Source of the DNA: Sphaerosporella brunnea
Lineage: Eukaryota > Ascomycota > Pezizomycetes > Pezizales > Pyronemataceae
Direction of reading: 5' to 3'
Length of the DNA stretch: 64,000 bases
Assembly: GCA_008704415.1 (NCBI GenBank)
Contig: VXIS01000003.1
Location: 248,001-312,000, forward strand
The translations under genes were made by a program, and so were the position numbers. How positions within the stretch are numbered: position 1 is the stretch's first letter; each line of letters starts with the position of its first letter. The notes beneath the pieces were generated by a model that was given only the letters and a program-made list of their open reading frames with translations, had not been told where the DNA came from and did not search any database. Shown in pieces: positions 42,355 to 52,214 of this stretch.

Positions 42355-43601
42355 CGGAAATCATACGGACTATCCAACTCACTATCCAAACCTCGCGTGC
42401 TACCGCGCGCCTACGCACTTCGTGCGGGGTCATGACTATGACTCCACCCGGCAGCCGCGCACGTGCGCTACGTTGTCGGGTACACCCAATGCAATAAGTT
42501 TATTAAACAGTCATAAAAGACTACCCACGTGAACCGCGGACCGTTCCTCTTCCACTGTTGGAACCCGATCCTCGTCCCCTCGCGCCGCGTCTGCCCAAGG
42601 CCCCGCGGCCGCCTCGACCGCCTTTAGCATTTGCAGCAGGAGTACGTTCCCCCTCACTAGGCACCACTTTGGTCTTCACAGCGATTGCCTGTTGGCCGCT
42701 ACTTCTTCAGAGACCCAGGCCTTCAACATTAGAATCGTTGAGCATGGTAACCGCCTCAGCTCTGGCCATCTCTGCACTTGCATCTCGCTTTCTGCGCTTT
42801 GCATTGGCTTCAGCAAGCTCAACACCGAGGGGTAACCGTGCACTACTCTTGCCATGGCGTTGACGTTTTGCAAGCAAGCCGCGAGGATCGGCCTTGAGGG
42901 GTGGAGGAAAACGAATATTCAGTGCAATCTCATTGGTTGGAGGTTGAAGAAGCCCCGATCCACCCTGTTGGCTGTCAGATGAAGGAAAGGTTGGACCTAT
43001 TAAGTCCAAAGGTGTAAATTCTTTGCGTAATGCAGCGGTGACTTGTTCGAAGCGTAAGGCAGAACACTCTTGATATTCGGTAGAAGGAAGAGACATCCGC
43101 AAACTCTCCGCTGCGTATGCAGCAAAGCCCGCCGAGAAAGGAAACCGCTGCACAACCTCAAATGCAGCTTCCGGGGTGCTGAAGCTTGCACCATATGCAG
43201 GCAGATTGTGTTGTCCTCCCAACTTGGCGTTTAACACTCGCTGGATCAGACTCTCAGTCAGCGTATTTGAGCGGGGTCGAACTGTAGTCGTTGGCCCAGT
43301 TGCCAGCAACCCCGCGCTGGCGGTAGCAAGGTGACAACTTGGATGACGGGAAAGCACCGGAGACGGGAAAGCAGCGGAGACGCAAACGCGAGATGTGGGT
43401 CGGGTGGAGGTCGAGCGGTGTTGTGAAGTGTAAAGGTGCAAAGAGAGCAGACCACCAGAATTTAAGCCCTCAGAGCTGGCAGGCCAAGCGCACGACCGCG
43501 GCGGCTGGGTGGAGTGACAGTCATGACCACGCACGAGGCGCCCAGGGGGGCGGTAATACGCCAGGTTTGGATAGTGGGTTGGATAGTCCGTAGGATTTCC
43601 G
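42355..43601 (-). mobile_element. DNA transposon with long TIRs and 8-bp target duplication
   Basis: Both ends start CGGAAATC(A/C)TACGGAC and then TATCCAAC(T/C)CACTATCC. They remain alignable for about 117 bp at roughly 80%. The flanking 8-mers are identical: GCACAACT at 42347-42354 and 43602-43609. Length is 1247 bp. TIRs this long with an 8-bp duplication do not fit ordinary hAT elements. Zisupton/KDZ elements (8 bp) or Mutator-like elements (usually 9 bp) are nearer. No transposase is inside; the cargo is one ORF. Confidence 0.88.
42707..43534 (-). CDS. Cargo ORF of the long-TIR element, 275 residues
   Basis: An uninterrupted minus-strand frame. The first ATG lies inside the right TIR, so the real start is probably further in; no later ATG occurs until the SLRMSL segment, and an upstream intron is possible. 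From about residue 90 it looks like real protein: TESLIQRVLNAKLGGQHNLP, EAAFEVVQRFPFSAGFAAYA, RFEQVTAALRKEFTPLDLIG. The end is basic and helical (ELAEANAKRRKRDASAEMAR), like a nuclear targeting or DNA-binding tail. It matches no transposase or domain I know. It may be a captured host gene or an element-specific protein. The lack of stops over 275 codons in a region full of decay is notable. Confidence 0.5.
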   Translation of the reverse strand: MRGHDCHSTQPPRSCAWPASSEGLNSGGLLSLHLYTSQHRSTSTRPTSRVCVSAAFPSPVLSRHPSCHLATASAGLLATGPTTTVRPRSNTLTESLIQRVLNAKLGGQHNLPAYGASFSTPEAAFEVVQRFPFSAGFAAYAAESLRMSLPSTEYQECSALRFEQVTAALRKEFTPLDLIGPTFPSSDSQQGGSGLLQPPTNEIALNIRFPPPLKADPRGLLAKRQRHGKSSARLPLGVELAEANAKRRKRDASAEMARAEAVTMLNDSNVEGLGL

Positions 43602-43609
43602 GCACAACT

Positions 43610-43874
43610 ATGATATCAAATCCGGCCCTCGGGCGATGTTTCCACTTTATAGTCGTCACCGCCACGCCCGGAGCGCATCTCTCTTTGCGCATGGTAGTCA
43701 GGTGCCTACAGGCTGTCACCTCAGCAATCGCCGCACGGCATATCGGTGTATGGCAATCTCTAAGCTTGCGCCACAGTATGCTCGTGAGATATTGTCTGGT
43801 GCCTACACCGGTCGAGACGCCTGTGCGACCTGGTTTACCGTACTGTTACGTCTCATTGTGACTGAACGCAAGGC
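43610..43874. other. Spacer between the long-TIR element and array 7
   Basis: No gene seen. Frames here are short or run into the array. Confidence 0.4.
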
Positions 43875-45515
43875 GCATCATCCACGGCTGCGCCGATCCC
43901 TACCACCGCCGCCAGTAACCGCAGCCCTACATTCATCACCATCCCTCTCCATGTCGCGACCGCCGTCGCAATCCCAATCGCCACCCATAGGGACTTCCCT
44001 ATCACTATCACTGTACCAATAATCATTAGTATGGCCGGTGTGACCATCCCCATCAGCATGACCATCAATATGCCAATCTACGTCACCACCACCGCCTCTA
44101 TACCAACACAGATCCCCATCGCCATTTTCATCGCCATGGGTATGATTGTCACGCTGTCCTGGCGTGTCTACAGCCACCCCACCCCCAGGCAATCGCTATC
44201 TCCCTCAGCATCACCATCCTCATACTATCGCGATCGCTATGCCGATCGCCATGCCCCTCAAGATCGGTGCGCACGTTGCAAATGCCGGCACCATGACTCT
44301 CCGCATTGCCCACTCCTCCACTGCCGCTGTACCCGTGCCCGTCGCCATCCCATGCCCATCCAATCCCCACAGCTATCAGCCATCTTATCTCGATGGTGGT
44401 AGCTATCCCCGTTACCATTCCCATCGCCCTTGCAGGCGCAATCACTATTCGCCGCCGCCACCGCTATCTCAATGCCGATCAGCACATCACCATCGCCGGT
44501 ATGCCAAGAATCATCCAGATCCCAATTGCCGGGCATTTTCCAATTAGGATCACCACCGATATCTCTGTCCCCATGTCCATTATTAACTATAACGGCATCA
44601 CCATCCCTACCACCACAGCAGTCAATATCCCCATGGCCATCCACATTCCTATCAGCAGCATGCTCGATAGCCCCATCATTATCGGCTCGGCCATTGCAAA
44701 AACAATCAAGACCCTCGCGATCGCGGTAGCTATTCACATGTTTGTCACCATTGCCGTCACTGTCGGCATTGTTATCACTATTGATATGCTCATTCCCAGA
44801 CAGATGGCCGAGGCCATGCCCATAGTCAGCACTAGCACGATCCCTATTCTCACCGCCACATGATTTTGCCCATCAGCATCACTGTCGCTCTCCGCACTCC
44901 AAGTGCAATCGCAAACCACATCAGCAGCACTACCAGCATCCGGGCCGCCATCGCTATCCCGAACCCAATCGTGGTCCTGACGTTATCCCGAAACCCATCC
45001 CCATCCCCATCGCGACCGGAAGTAGCGTCGTCCCCATCCTTAACCCCACCGCTGGGCTATCCCATGCCACGGTGGCTGTCTGGACCTCAATCACTATGTC
45101 GATCGCTATTCCGATCCCATCGTTGCCAGCATCGCCCTTGTTGTTACCATTGCTGTCACCATTTCCAGCTCCACGGTCATCGCTTTCCCGATCCCATTCC
45201 CATCGCCAGACCAGTCCTGATCGCCATCCCGGTCGTCATCACTATCCCTATCGCCGACGCCATCACCAACACTAAGGCCGTCATCAGCATCACTATCCCA
45301 ATCAGCCATGGCCTTCGCAATCCACTCCAATGGTAATCGCACCGTCCCCATCAGCAGCACCACCAGAGCCGCACCGCCATCACTGTCCCAGTCCCTACCG
45401 CCACTACCGCCTCTATCCCCATATCTATCAGCACCGCCATCCCTATCCCGACCGCCGTCGCTGTTTCCATCCCCGTCACCGTCACTACGCCATCTCCGGC
45501 AAGGCTCTGACGAAG
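43875..45515 (+). repeat. Degenerate hexanucleotide array 7 (largest C-rich block)
   Basis: About 1.64 kb of C-rich hexamers with short unique inserts. Plus-strand frames of 185 (44306-44863) and 158 residues (44860-45336) encode alternating Ile/Val with Pro, Ala or Thr. I treat them as by-products of the repeat. Confidence 0.85.
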
Positions 45516-46065
45516 AGGCTCCAATCGAGGTATTCTAGCCAGAGACAGCTGGCAGCCAGAATGGTTGAACACTGCGATTGAGAAGATAGCTCAAGAAAAA
45601 AATTGTGTTACACGTTCAGGAAAAGCAGTCCCTCTTCAAGTGCGAGGGGCAGCTTTGCCGCACCAAGCTGTGCGGCGGCGAGTTATTCCGTGTGCCGGGG
45701 AGCGACAGCATGCCATCGCTACTGGTGGGGTCAACGAGACCGCATGCATGATGTGAAATAAAGATGGTGAAAAATAAGAAGGAAGGGGTAGCGACATGCG
45801 ATGTGATGCTTCATGATTCGGCGCGGGTTTGTCCGTGGCCGATGGAGGTGTTCAGAGGCTGTCAAGCAGATGCTCCAATGCTGTTATTCTGACGAGAGTA
45901 GGTCCCTCGAACCTGGGAGAAGGGTGGGAAGAAAAATCTCTGAACAATTCTCTTATTCAGATCGTCGATGGGATACAGCGCCCCAAAGCAAAGCAGCTTG
46001 TCCCCCTCCTGCCTAGGTAATGTAATCAATCCCCGGCGCGCCTGAAAGCTGGTCTCTTGGTTATC
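45516..46065. other. Stretch without a recognisable gene
   Basis: Short frames only; no repeat shared elsewhere was noticed. Confidence 0.45.
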
Positions 46066-46600
46066 TTTGAAAGGCCCCAGGCGTGGCAGAGCTTAGATGC
46101 GTAGAGACCATGCGGGCGATACGGCAGAGCAGAGAGGACAGAGCGGCGGTGTGCCGAGGCGACAAGGGGACTGATAGATACGGAGTTCGGTTGGTAACGA
46201 CATAGACGCCGCGGACGCTTGGCTGCACTCCACCATCGGCGGGCCGCCAACCGTATCCCAGTCGGCGAATGTTGTAGTCGTTCCGGTTTTTAGTGGGCGC
46301 GGCGCACCGAGTATTACATCGTCCGGGTTGGCATCGTCAATGTCGAGTCATGATGAACTTCAGACCGACCGGTGCGTTGCCGCGCAGGAAAGCTGGGATC
46401 CTGGTTCTGCCACCGAATCTGACTATCGACTCCAACATGCCCATACCGTCAACTGCCACCACCGCCACGGTCGAATGGTTTAAAAACGTGACCACGGTGG
46501 AGTCTGTATTTGCGGTGGGATACCGAGAGTGCAGTCATGATGGGGTCGCGCATCGCCACCCTGATCCCAGTTTCGTCAATCCGCGGTCGGCCGCCCCGCA
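46066..46600 (+). repeat. Dispersed repeat F4, copy 1
   Basis: It matches 47445-47990 through CATAGACGCC or CGCAGACGCC, the AACCGTATC or AACCATATC word, and CACCGAATCTGAC or GACCGAATCTGAC. The last 150 bases also resemble 59160-59275 (CAACAGAATCTGACTCC, AATGCCCATG), where translated words align (LPPNLT...SNMPIPS against LPQQNLT...SEMPMGS). Probably a decayed multicopy gene, family unknown. Confidence 0.5.
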
Positions 46601-46614
46601 TCGACTATGAGGGT

Positions 46615-46865
46615 CCAATGTAATATCCATATGACGTGAGCCTGGACGTGCGAGCGGTGCGAGTCACGGTGGGGCCAACATGCGACGAAGAAAACAAAAT
46701 CTCTGTCTTTGCCACCGTGACTGTACCATGACTGCCGCTGCAACTTTCGCTCTTGCTATTGAATCTGTTTGCGGCTCCATCGGCAATCCTAACATCATGA
46801 GCCTTCTGCTGTTGCCAACCAAAACAACCACCTTCGAACGTCCTCAACAATGAAACAATCACCTT
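46615..46865 (-). repeat. Dispersed repeat F3, copy 2
   Basis: Reverse-orientation copy of 12915-13165. The minus-strand frame reads CSGSHGTVTVAKTEILFSSS and HVGPTVTRTARTSRLTSYGY, more open than in copy 1, which supports a coding origin. Confidence 0.65.
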
Positions 46866-46929
46866 CCAACGTCATCAACGCGCGTCTCATTCGCGACTGA
46901 GCACTGAGACCCAGGATAAAACCTATAAT

Positions 46930-47335
46930 CGTCATCTGCCAGATGGGACCCTGAGCACCGGAATGGGCCCATCAGCGCGAGCCATGCTGAGATTACAGAG
47001 CTTGAGAAGATGCTGAATGCGCTCTGTATCCAGCAACTCAAGGGGCACACGGTTGAATAGCCTGAGCGTGAAGCATAAAGGAGGTTTCGAGCGCGCGGAG
47101 GATACATTAACTATATAGCCGGGTATGGGTTATGAGGGCGCGGGCAGTTTGAACATAAAATCCTTATGTAATACATTACTCCGCAGGAAGTATCCACTCG
47201 ACTGGATGGCCTGCAGGCGGACCAGTCCATACCTCCCGAAAAGACCGCTGGCCCCGGGCAATCTCTTCTAATCGACTGCATGATGTCGTCCAGGTCCGGT
47301 CCGCGCCGAGGACTGGTCGGGCTGGACTGTGCGGG
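46930..47335 (-). repeat. Dispersed repeat F2, copy 2
   Basis: Reverse-orientation copy of 22197-22565. It has about 25 extra bases with a TATATAG word (47110-47135) that are missing from copy 1. Confidence 0.65.
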
Positions 47336-47444
47336 ACACTGCTGACCTGTCTAGCTAGGCTCAGAAGATTCCTGCAGGTCTCCTTCTCCCCATCGTTCTC
47401 CGAATGTTTGCCGGCAATCAAAGCTTCCTGTCCCCGTCCCGCCG

Positions 47445-47990
47445 AGGGATGCCCCGTGGCCCTTGAAAAATAGTCATTTGGGTATCTTGTAATAGTGCCA
47501 CGTGTGTCGGCGTCTGGATGCCTATAGGCGATTGACGGGATACGGTTGAGCGTCTAGTCGCGGAGGGAACGAGGCGACAGGGCGGCGGGGTGCCAAGGAT
47601 ACGACAGGGCGAGGGGACGAGGCTCCGGGGCACCGAGAGCGATGCGTTAGGGGGCAAGGGCCGGCGCGAAACGGGAAACTGGAGACACACAGGCACTGTA
47701 GACAACGCAGACGCCTGTTCGGATGCTGTGCACCACTTTCGGTGGCCCCTCAACCATATCGGTGAATGTGTAGGCGGTGCGATTCTGTGAGTCGGTGGAT
47801 TGTGATGTCATTCCTCTTGTGAGTGGTGAATGCCGCACAGTTTACCACCATCGGCATCCTCAACTCTTGCGAGTGTCACGATCAACCTCTCCTGCCGGTG
47901 TATTGCCGGTGCGCATTCGTACGCACATTTTTCCGCCTAGGAGACCGGATTCCAGTTCGGTGACCGAATCTGACACCGAGCTCTGACATC
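47445..47990 (+). repeat. Dispersed repeat F4, copy 2
   Basis: Same orientation as copy 1, 1.4 kb downstream; copies of F3 and F2 lie between them in reverse orientation. Confidence 0.5.
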
Positions 47991-48725
47991 CGACCAGCCT
48001 GAGGAGGTGTTGATCGCCGGACGCATCCCCGTTCGGTCATTCCGCGGTCGGCCACCCCCCCTTCGGTGGTCTACAACTGCCGGTCACCGGCGCAGCCGTT
48101 ACTCAGCGTCCAACACCTTCAAATCTCAATGTCAGGTCGTCCTGTAGCCGGGGTCCCTAGGCATCGCATTTGTTCCCAGACCCGCGCCGGGCAGTCATCT
48201 GGGTCCCTTGGGGTCTCATGGATCCCTCCGCCCGTACCTTCGAGGTATCCCGTGCCCTTGCGCATACCATGGCTTCCTAGCCCAACGGCAGGTCTGCGTC
48301 CCGTCGCCGTGTCCTCCTCGGCCGTGTCCTGGGGCGTACGGGCGTCCAGCCCCCACGGCGCGTCAGTATATCCGCCGTTTAGGCGCTATTGTCACTTCAC
48401 GCGTGGTGCCTCTACCCTGAGGCCTTACGTTTTGCAGTGTCGTGCGGCCATAGCTACAGTAACCCTCTAATTGACCAGGTGATTGCTGTTCCACCAGTGT
48501 TGCCCATCACCTGTGACTGGTTAGCAACGCTTGACTTTGTACACTGACCTCTGGCCAAAAATGCATGACCTAAGTTATAACTTTGTTCGTGACTGCCATT
48601 CATAAGTCTGAATACAGTTCTCCACCTTGGAAAGCGAGCGCGCAGGCACAGTGAGAAGTTTGTGTCTTCTGGACAATAAAAGACCGCTCAAAACCCGTCA
48701 GTTGTGAGAGCTCGTCCTATCAATT
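47991..48725. other. Stretch without a supported gene
   Basis: A 134-residue plus frame (48066-48470) is rich in Ser, Pro and Arg and shows no motif. No promoter or splice sites were identified. Confidence 0.35.
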
Positions 48726-49124
48726 TTGGCTTCTCAGGTGCGCCGTCAGAACCTAGGGGCGGTCCCCAACGCCATATCGTTGATTCACTCATCTGCCGCT
48801 GCCTCATCCTTCAGCTTCGGTCTTCAGCCCGCCACTGCCGCCGAGAGTAACGCTGAGGGCATCACCAATGACACCGACGAGGGTACCGCTGAGCCATCTG
48901 CAGCGACCTTCAACGTTCAATTGCCTATCCTGGATTATTCGTCCAAGGATCTTTATGTAGAGAGTTTAGCTGGGCATCATGGTGTGTTCGCTGGCTGCTA
49001 CTTAAGTGCAGTTGATGTTTTTTGCGAGATAGGTCTATTCAAGCCCCAGCCACACACAATCTTCCGGGTTTGTGGCGGATCAAGGGGACAAGAATTACAA
49101 ATTCATGTATGCATGATGACATGA
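48726..49124 (+). other. Open frame of 132 residues upstream of the hAT piece
   Basis: The start is Ser/Ala-rich (AISLIHSSAAASSFSFGLQP) followed by an acidic stretch and NVQLPILDYSSKDLYVESLA. It could be the N-terminal part of the hAT transposase that continues at 49225, since both are on the plus strand 100 bases apart, but no zinc finger is recognisable. Otherwise an unassigned frame. Confidence 0.3.
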
Positions 49125-49224
49125 AGCTTGTGCACCGGGAGATTCCGCGTTCCTATGGAAGAAGAAGTCCGCTTTGCTTCTCTCGGTCAGCCTGTTATTG
49201 TCAGTCTGAAGCGACGCTGGCTGA

Positions 49225-49600
49225 ATGATGAGGAGCCAGAAGACGATGGAGAAGAGCGCTTTCGAACCACACTTAGTGTTAGGCAAACGAATTTGCCGAC
49301 ACCTTGCTTTGTTTATTCTGCATTCCAACGTTGGTAATCCAATTGCGGAAAACACATATTTCCGTCAGCTTCTGCTCTACCTGGACCCAACAGTGAAAGA
49401 TTACCTTCGTGGACGGAATACACTTGGCCGTGACATTGTTAAACTGCAGCATAGCAAGCGTAAGGGTTTGAGGTTCCATCTTGGACAGCACATTGTCTCC
49501 GGCGGTATGATGAGCCTCGCTCTGCATGTACGACATGGCGGCAGGCACACCGAATAGATGGCTCTCTTTGGATTTTCAGCGGAGCGGCGAACGTCAAACT
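49225..49600 (+). pseudogene. hAT transposase N-terminal core piece
   Basis: The frame contains FRQLLLYLDPTVKDYLRGRN, TLGRDIVKLQHSKRKGLRFH and SGGMMSLALH. This is the conserved stretch ahead of the first catalytic Asp in fungal hAT proteins (normally ...SLTLDxWT). A shift near 49530 gives AGTPNRWLSLDFQ, the SPNR-type segment, after which the similarity ends. The rest of the transposase is missing here; a C-terminal piece in the same orientation lies at 50880. Confidence 0.6.
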
Positions 49601-49859
49601 TATCCGAATGATGTGCGCACTTTATACTGTCATAGATAATTTACAGTGCCCTGCCACAGCGTGAAAATGTGATTTTATATTGCGGACTCGATCTTTGGCT
49701 CGGGTTCATGCTGCTCTGACTCGGGCTCACGAGTCGACCGTGAGCTCGACTCGACTCGACGATACCACCACGGGGCGGAGCCATGGTCAGTGAAGCTACT
49801 TTGCGCCTGGGTCGCGGCGGTGATTTTGCCTGGCTGTAGAACAAACGCACGATCCAACA

Positions 49860-50687
49860 ATGGCGAACAACAACTGCAATATCCAGAACCCAAACAATAT
49901 AAACATCGACAACACAAGCGACAACCGCAACATTGACAATAGAGTCAATAACATCAACACCGACAATCGCCACGTCGACAACCGCCACGTCGACAACCGC
50001 CACGTCGACAACCGGAGCGTCGACAACCGCAGCATCGCCATCAACAACAGTATCAACAACAGCAACAACCGCAGCAACACCTGCAAGGTTACTGTGATCA
50101 ACGTCGGCGGGATCCTCGCCGGGCCGATCATCGGGTTCGGCCAGCCAGGCAATAACTTCTGGCCGCCCCACCAGCCACCCCCGCAGAACCCTCCGCCTGC
50201 GCGCCCCGCAGTGCCCGGGAACAACCCCAACCGTCCGCCCGCGCCCCCCGCAGTGCCCGCGCCCAACCCTCTGCCGGCCCCCATAGTGCCCTCGATCAAC
50301 AATCCACCCCCTCCACCCCCTGCACCCGTTCCACCCCCTGCACAAGCTCCTCCCCGCCCATTTCAACTCCGGGTTCTGCATTTTCAGATCGGGCCGATCG
50401 GGGAGATTCTGTGCGAGGGGGAGTTTCCGTTCCTGGTTCGGCCGGGGCTCACGTGGATGGACCTGGCCATGCCATGTGCCCATGCCCGTGGCGTCCCGGC
50501 CAACGAGCTGGCCGGAGGCACGTGGCTCTTCGTGCAGGTGCACAGCGATGGTTTGAAAACATCGCAGGTCCTCGACTGGGAGGGGCCGGTGAACGGCCTC
50601 CCTGACAACGCCGGCCAGTTGGAGCAGTTGCTTTTCGATGTGGCCAATTTCTCCGCCGCCGTTCAGAAGGTTTTGATCACGAGATGA
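49860..50687 (+). CDS. Intact hypothetical protein, Asn/Asp-repeat plus Pro-rich plus C-terminal domain
   Basis: The ATG has a good context (CCAACAATGG). The 275-residue product has three parts. Residues 1-75 are Asn/Asp/Ile-rich, with four VDNR(H/S) repeats at about 37-56. Residues 75-165 are a Gly/Pro-rich linker (GGILAGPIIGFGQPG, then polyproline). Residues 165-275 look globular: PFQLRVLHFQIGPIGEIL, GEFPFLVRPGLTWMDLAM, GTWLFVQVHSDGLKTSQVLD, QLEQLLFDVANFSAAVQKVL. It ends with TGA at 50685-50687 and a T19-type tract follows. No known domain; a structural or scaffold protein is possible. It sits between pieces of hAT transposase. The antisense 378-residue frame is judged a shadow. Confidence 0.6.
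   Translation: MANNNCNIQNPNNINIDNTSDNRNIDNRVNNINTDNRHVDNRHVDNRHVDNRSVDNRSIAINNSINNSNNRSNTCKVTVINVGGILAGPIIGFGQPGNNFWPPHQPPPQNPPPARPAVPGNNPNRPPAPPAVPAPNPLPAPIVPSINNPPPPPPAPVPPPAQAPPRPFQLRVLHFQIGPIGEILCEGEFPFLVRPGLTWMDLAMPCAHARGVPANELAGGTWLFVQVHSDGLKTSQVLDWEGPVNGLPDNAGQLEQLLFDVANFSAAVQKVLITR
49968..50027 (+). repeat. 15-bp coding tandem repeat, four units
   Basis: CGCCACGTCGACAAC three times and CGGAGCGTCGACAAC once, giving the VDNRH/VDNRS repeats. The exact length keeps the frame. Confidence 0.95.
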
Positions 50688-50879
50688 CCAACCATGTTGG
50701 TGGAAATGGTGGGGGGGAATCGAATTTTTTTTTTTTTTTTTTTCTTTTTCAAGGTGGTGGACGGCTGTAGTCTTCAATCTCGCAACAAGGATACCTTGCG
50801 GTTAACGCCCACTATGCTGAGCGGCTTGGCTCTCGGTCTACTGAGTTGAAGCAGACACTGGTCGCCCTCCAGCCAGTTC

Positions 50880-51460
50880 TTGATCGCCACAACGCCGCTC
50901 ATTTATCCAAAGTGGTTTTGGCTATCCTTCAGGAGTTTGGGTTTAATAAAGACATCTGAGGGATTACCTCAGACAGTGACTCTGTCAACCAAAGTGCTGC
51001 TCTGGGGGGATGATAACGAACACCGCTATCCTTACTTGGCCAGACTTGCCCGTGACCACCTTGCGATTCCGGCCTCCTCAATTCACGCCGAGCGGGTTTT
51101 TTCAAGGGCCGGTGGCTTGATCTGAAAGAAGCACAAGCGTCTTTGCAGGGAACCCGCCAACATACTTATGTGTCTTCGGTGCATGCATAAATTGTCCGAA
51201 GATGTACACCGCGAAATGGCGGATCCCAGCGAGCAGCCTAAAGTTCCAGGAGAGGACGCGGATGAGATCCCGCTACGTCACTACATTTGGGAAAACGGGG
51301 CCCCAAATGGTGACGACGAACTCCAGCTTTCCCAAGTTTTTATGAACCGGGGGCGAGAAAATGTTGTGTTTTTGATACAAGCGGCAGGGTGGCAAAGCTC
51401 GCGGGTAACAGTTTGTGTTTTTCTTTCATTTTGCGACTGCACAGTCTCCGGCAGTTAACT
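50880..51460 (+). pseudogene. hAT transposase C-terminus, one in-frame stop
   Basis: The frame reads YPYLARLARDHLAIPASS and IHAERVFSRAGGLI, the classic hAT dimerisation region. A TGA at 51123-51125 follows, then the same frame continues KKHKRLCREPANILMCLRC and on to 51458 with an acidic tail. A single stop therefore separates two parts of one C-terminal domain. The DDE core upstream is not visible. Confidence 0.75.
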
Positions 51461-51524
51461 GGAACTTTTGTTTCAAAACGTATTAGGTAGAATAAATGTG
51501 CGTGATTTACTCTATGGCAGCGGC

Positions 51525-51561
51525 CGTTGGGCGTTGGGCATTCGGCGTTGGGCGTCGGGCG
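51525..51561 (+). repeat. Short heptamer repeat (CGTTGGG)
   Basis: About five units of CGTTGGG and near variants (CATTCGG, CGTCGGG). No function evident. Confidence 0.65.
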
Positions 51562-51705
51562 TGGTGGTAGATGAAAGCGCGGGCGGGCTGTCGTTGCTGC
51601 GGTACTCGCCAAGGCAAAAGTTACGAATGATGTCATCACTACTGACCAAGGCTATATAACCTGAACGCAACCACCGTCCGTTCATGGGCAACAAACACTA
51701 CAGGG

Positions 51706-51975
51706 ACTACCATATGCGCATCCAGCGTGCCCTGCGAACAGCTCTTTTCAGTGCACGTCATACTCCCTGTTCGCGTTGATTTCCGACCGCTGATTTTTAG
51801 TGCAGGTGAAATTATCATAAAGAAACGAAATCGCTTGCTTGAGGACTCCAGCAGCACTCTTTTGTTGCTTAAGCATTGGATGAGGCGAACAAATGTTCAG
51901 CGGTGGAAAAGGTGGGGATATGAAGCGGACGTGGAGATGCCGCGTGCTTTGCAGCACGAGGAAGCGGCGAAATAG
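51706..51975 (+). pseudogene. hAT transposase C-terminus, family 2
   Basis: TTICASSVPCEQLFS (51706-51750) and, after 45 extra bases, SAGEIIIKKRNRLLEDSSST with LLLLKHWM (about 51796-51880). The 45 bases (GTGCAC...TTTTTAG) keep the frame but interrupt the conserved block, so they may be an insertion or a retained intron whose splice phase no longer fits. The segment after it is nearly the same as in the fused ORF at 54126-54992 (IITKKRNRLLEESSSALLLL). CTCGAG-rich subterminal repeats follow at 52105-52200. Confidence 0.65.
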
Positions 51976-52104
51976 CGAACAGGATGATGACCACGATGAG
52001 GATTCGGCTGTGGAAGCTGTTTTAGATTCACATCTATCGGACTGATTGGATCAGCGGAAGGTAGAAAATATCTACCATAATGGCCCACCTTGACGTGATT
52101 TTAT

Positions 52105-52200
52105 GCGGGGGGCTCGAGCCGGGCTCGAGCTTTTTGCCTTCGGCTCAGGCTCGCGAGACGAGCTCGCCCAAAATGTGAGCTGGCTCAATTCACCTGTCGG
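52105..52200. repeat. CTCGAGC/GGCTCG subterminal repeat cluster
   Basis: GGGCTCGAGCCGGGCTCGAG and GGCTCAGGCTCGCGAGACGA match in style the subterminal zones of hAT family 2 at 27.2, 28.3, 53.9 and 54.9 kb. This is probably the right end of the element carrying the transposase piece at 51706; the outer TIR is too degraded to place. Confidence 0.5.
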
Positions 52201-52214
52201 GCTTGTGTCAAGCT

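Noticed and set aside
49641..50777. 378-residue minus-strand frame over the 49860 gene
   Set aside because: Antisense to a better frame; its Val-Asp-Val repeats are the mirror of the VDNR repeat, it starts in the poly-T tract (Lys run), and lacks a good start context.
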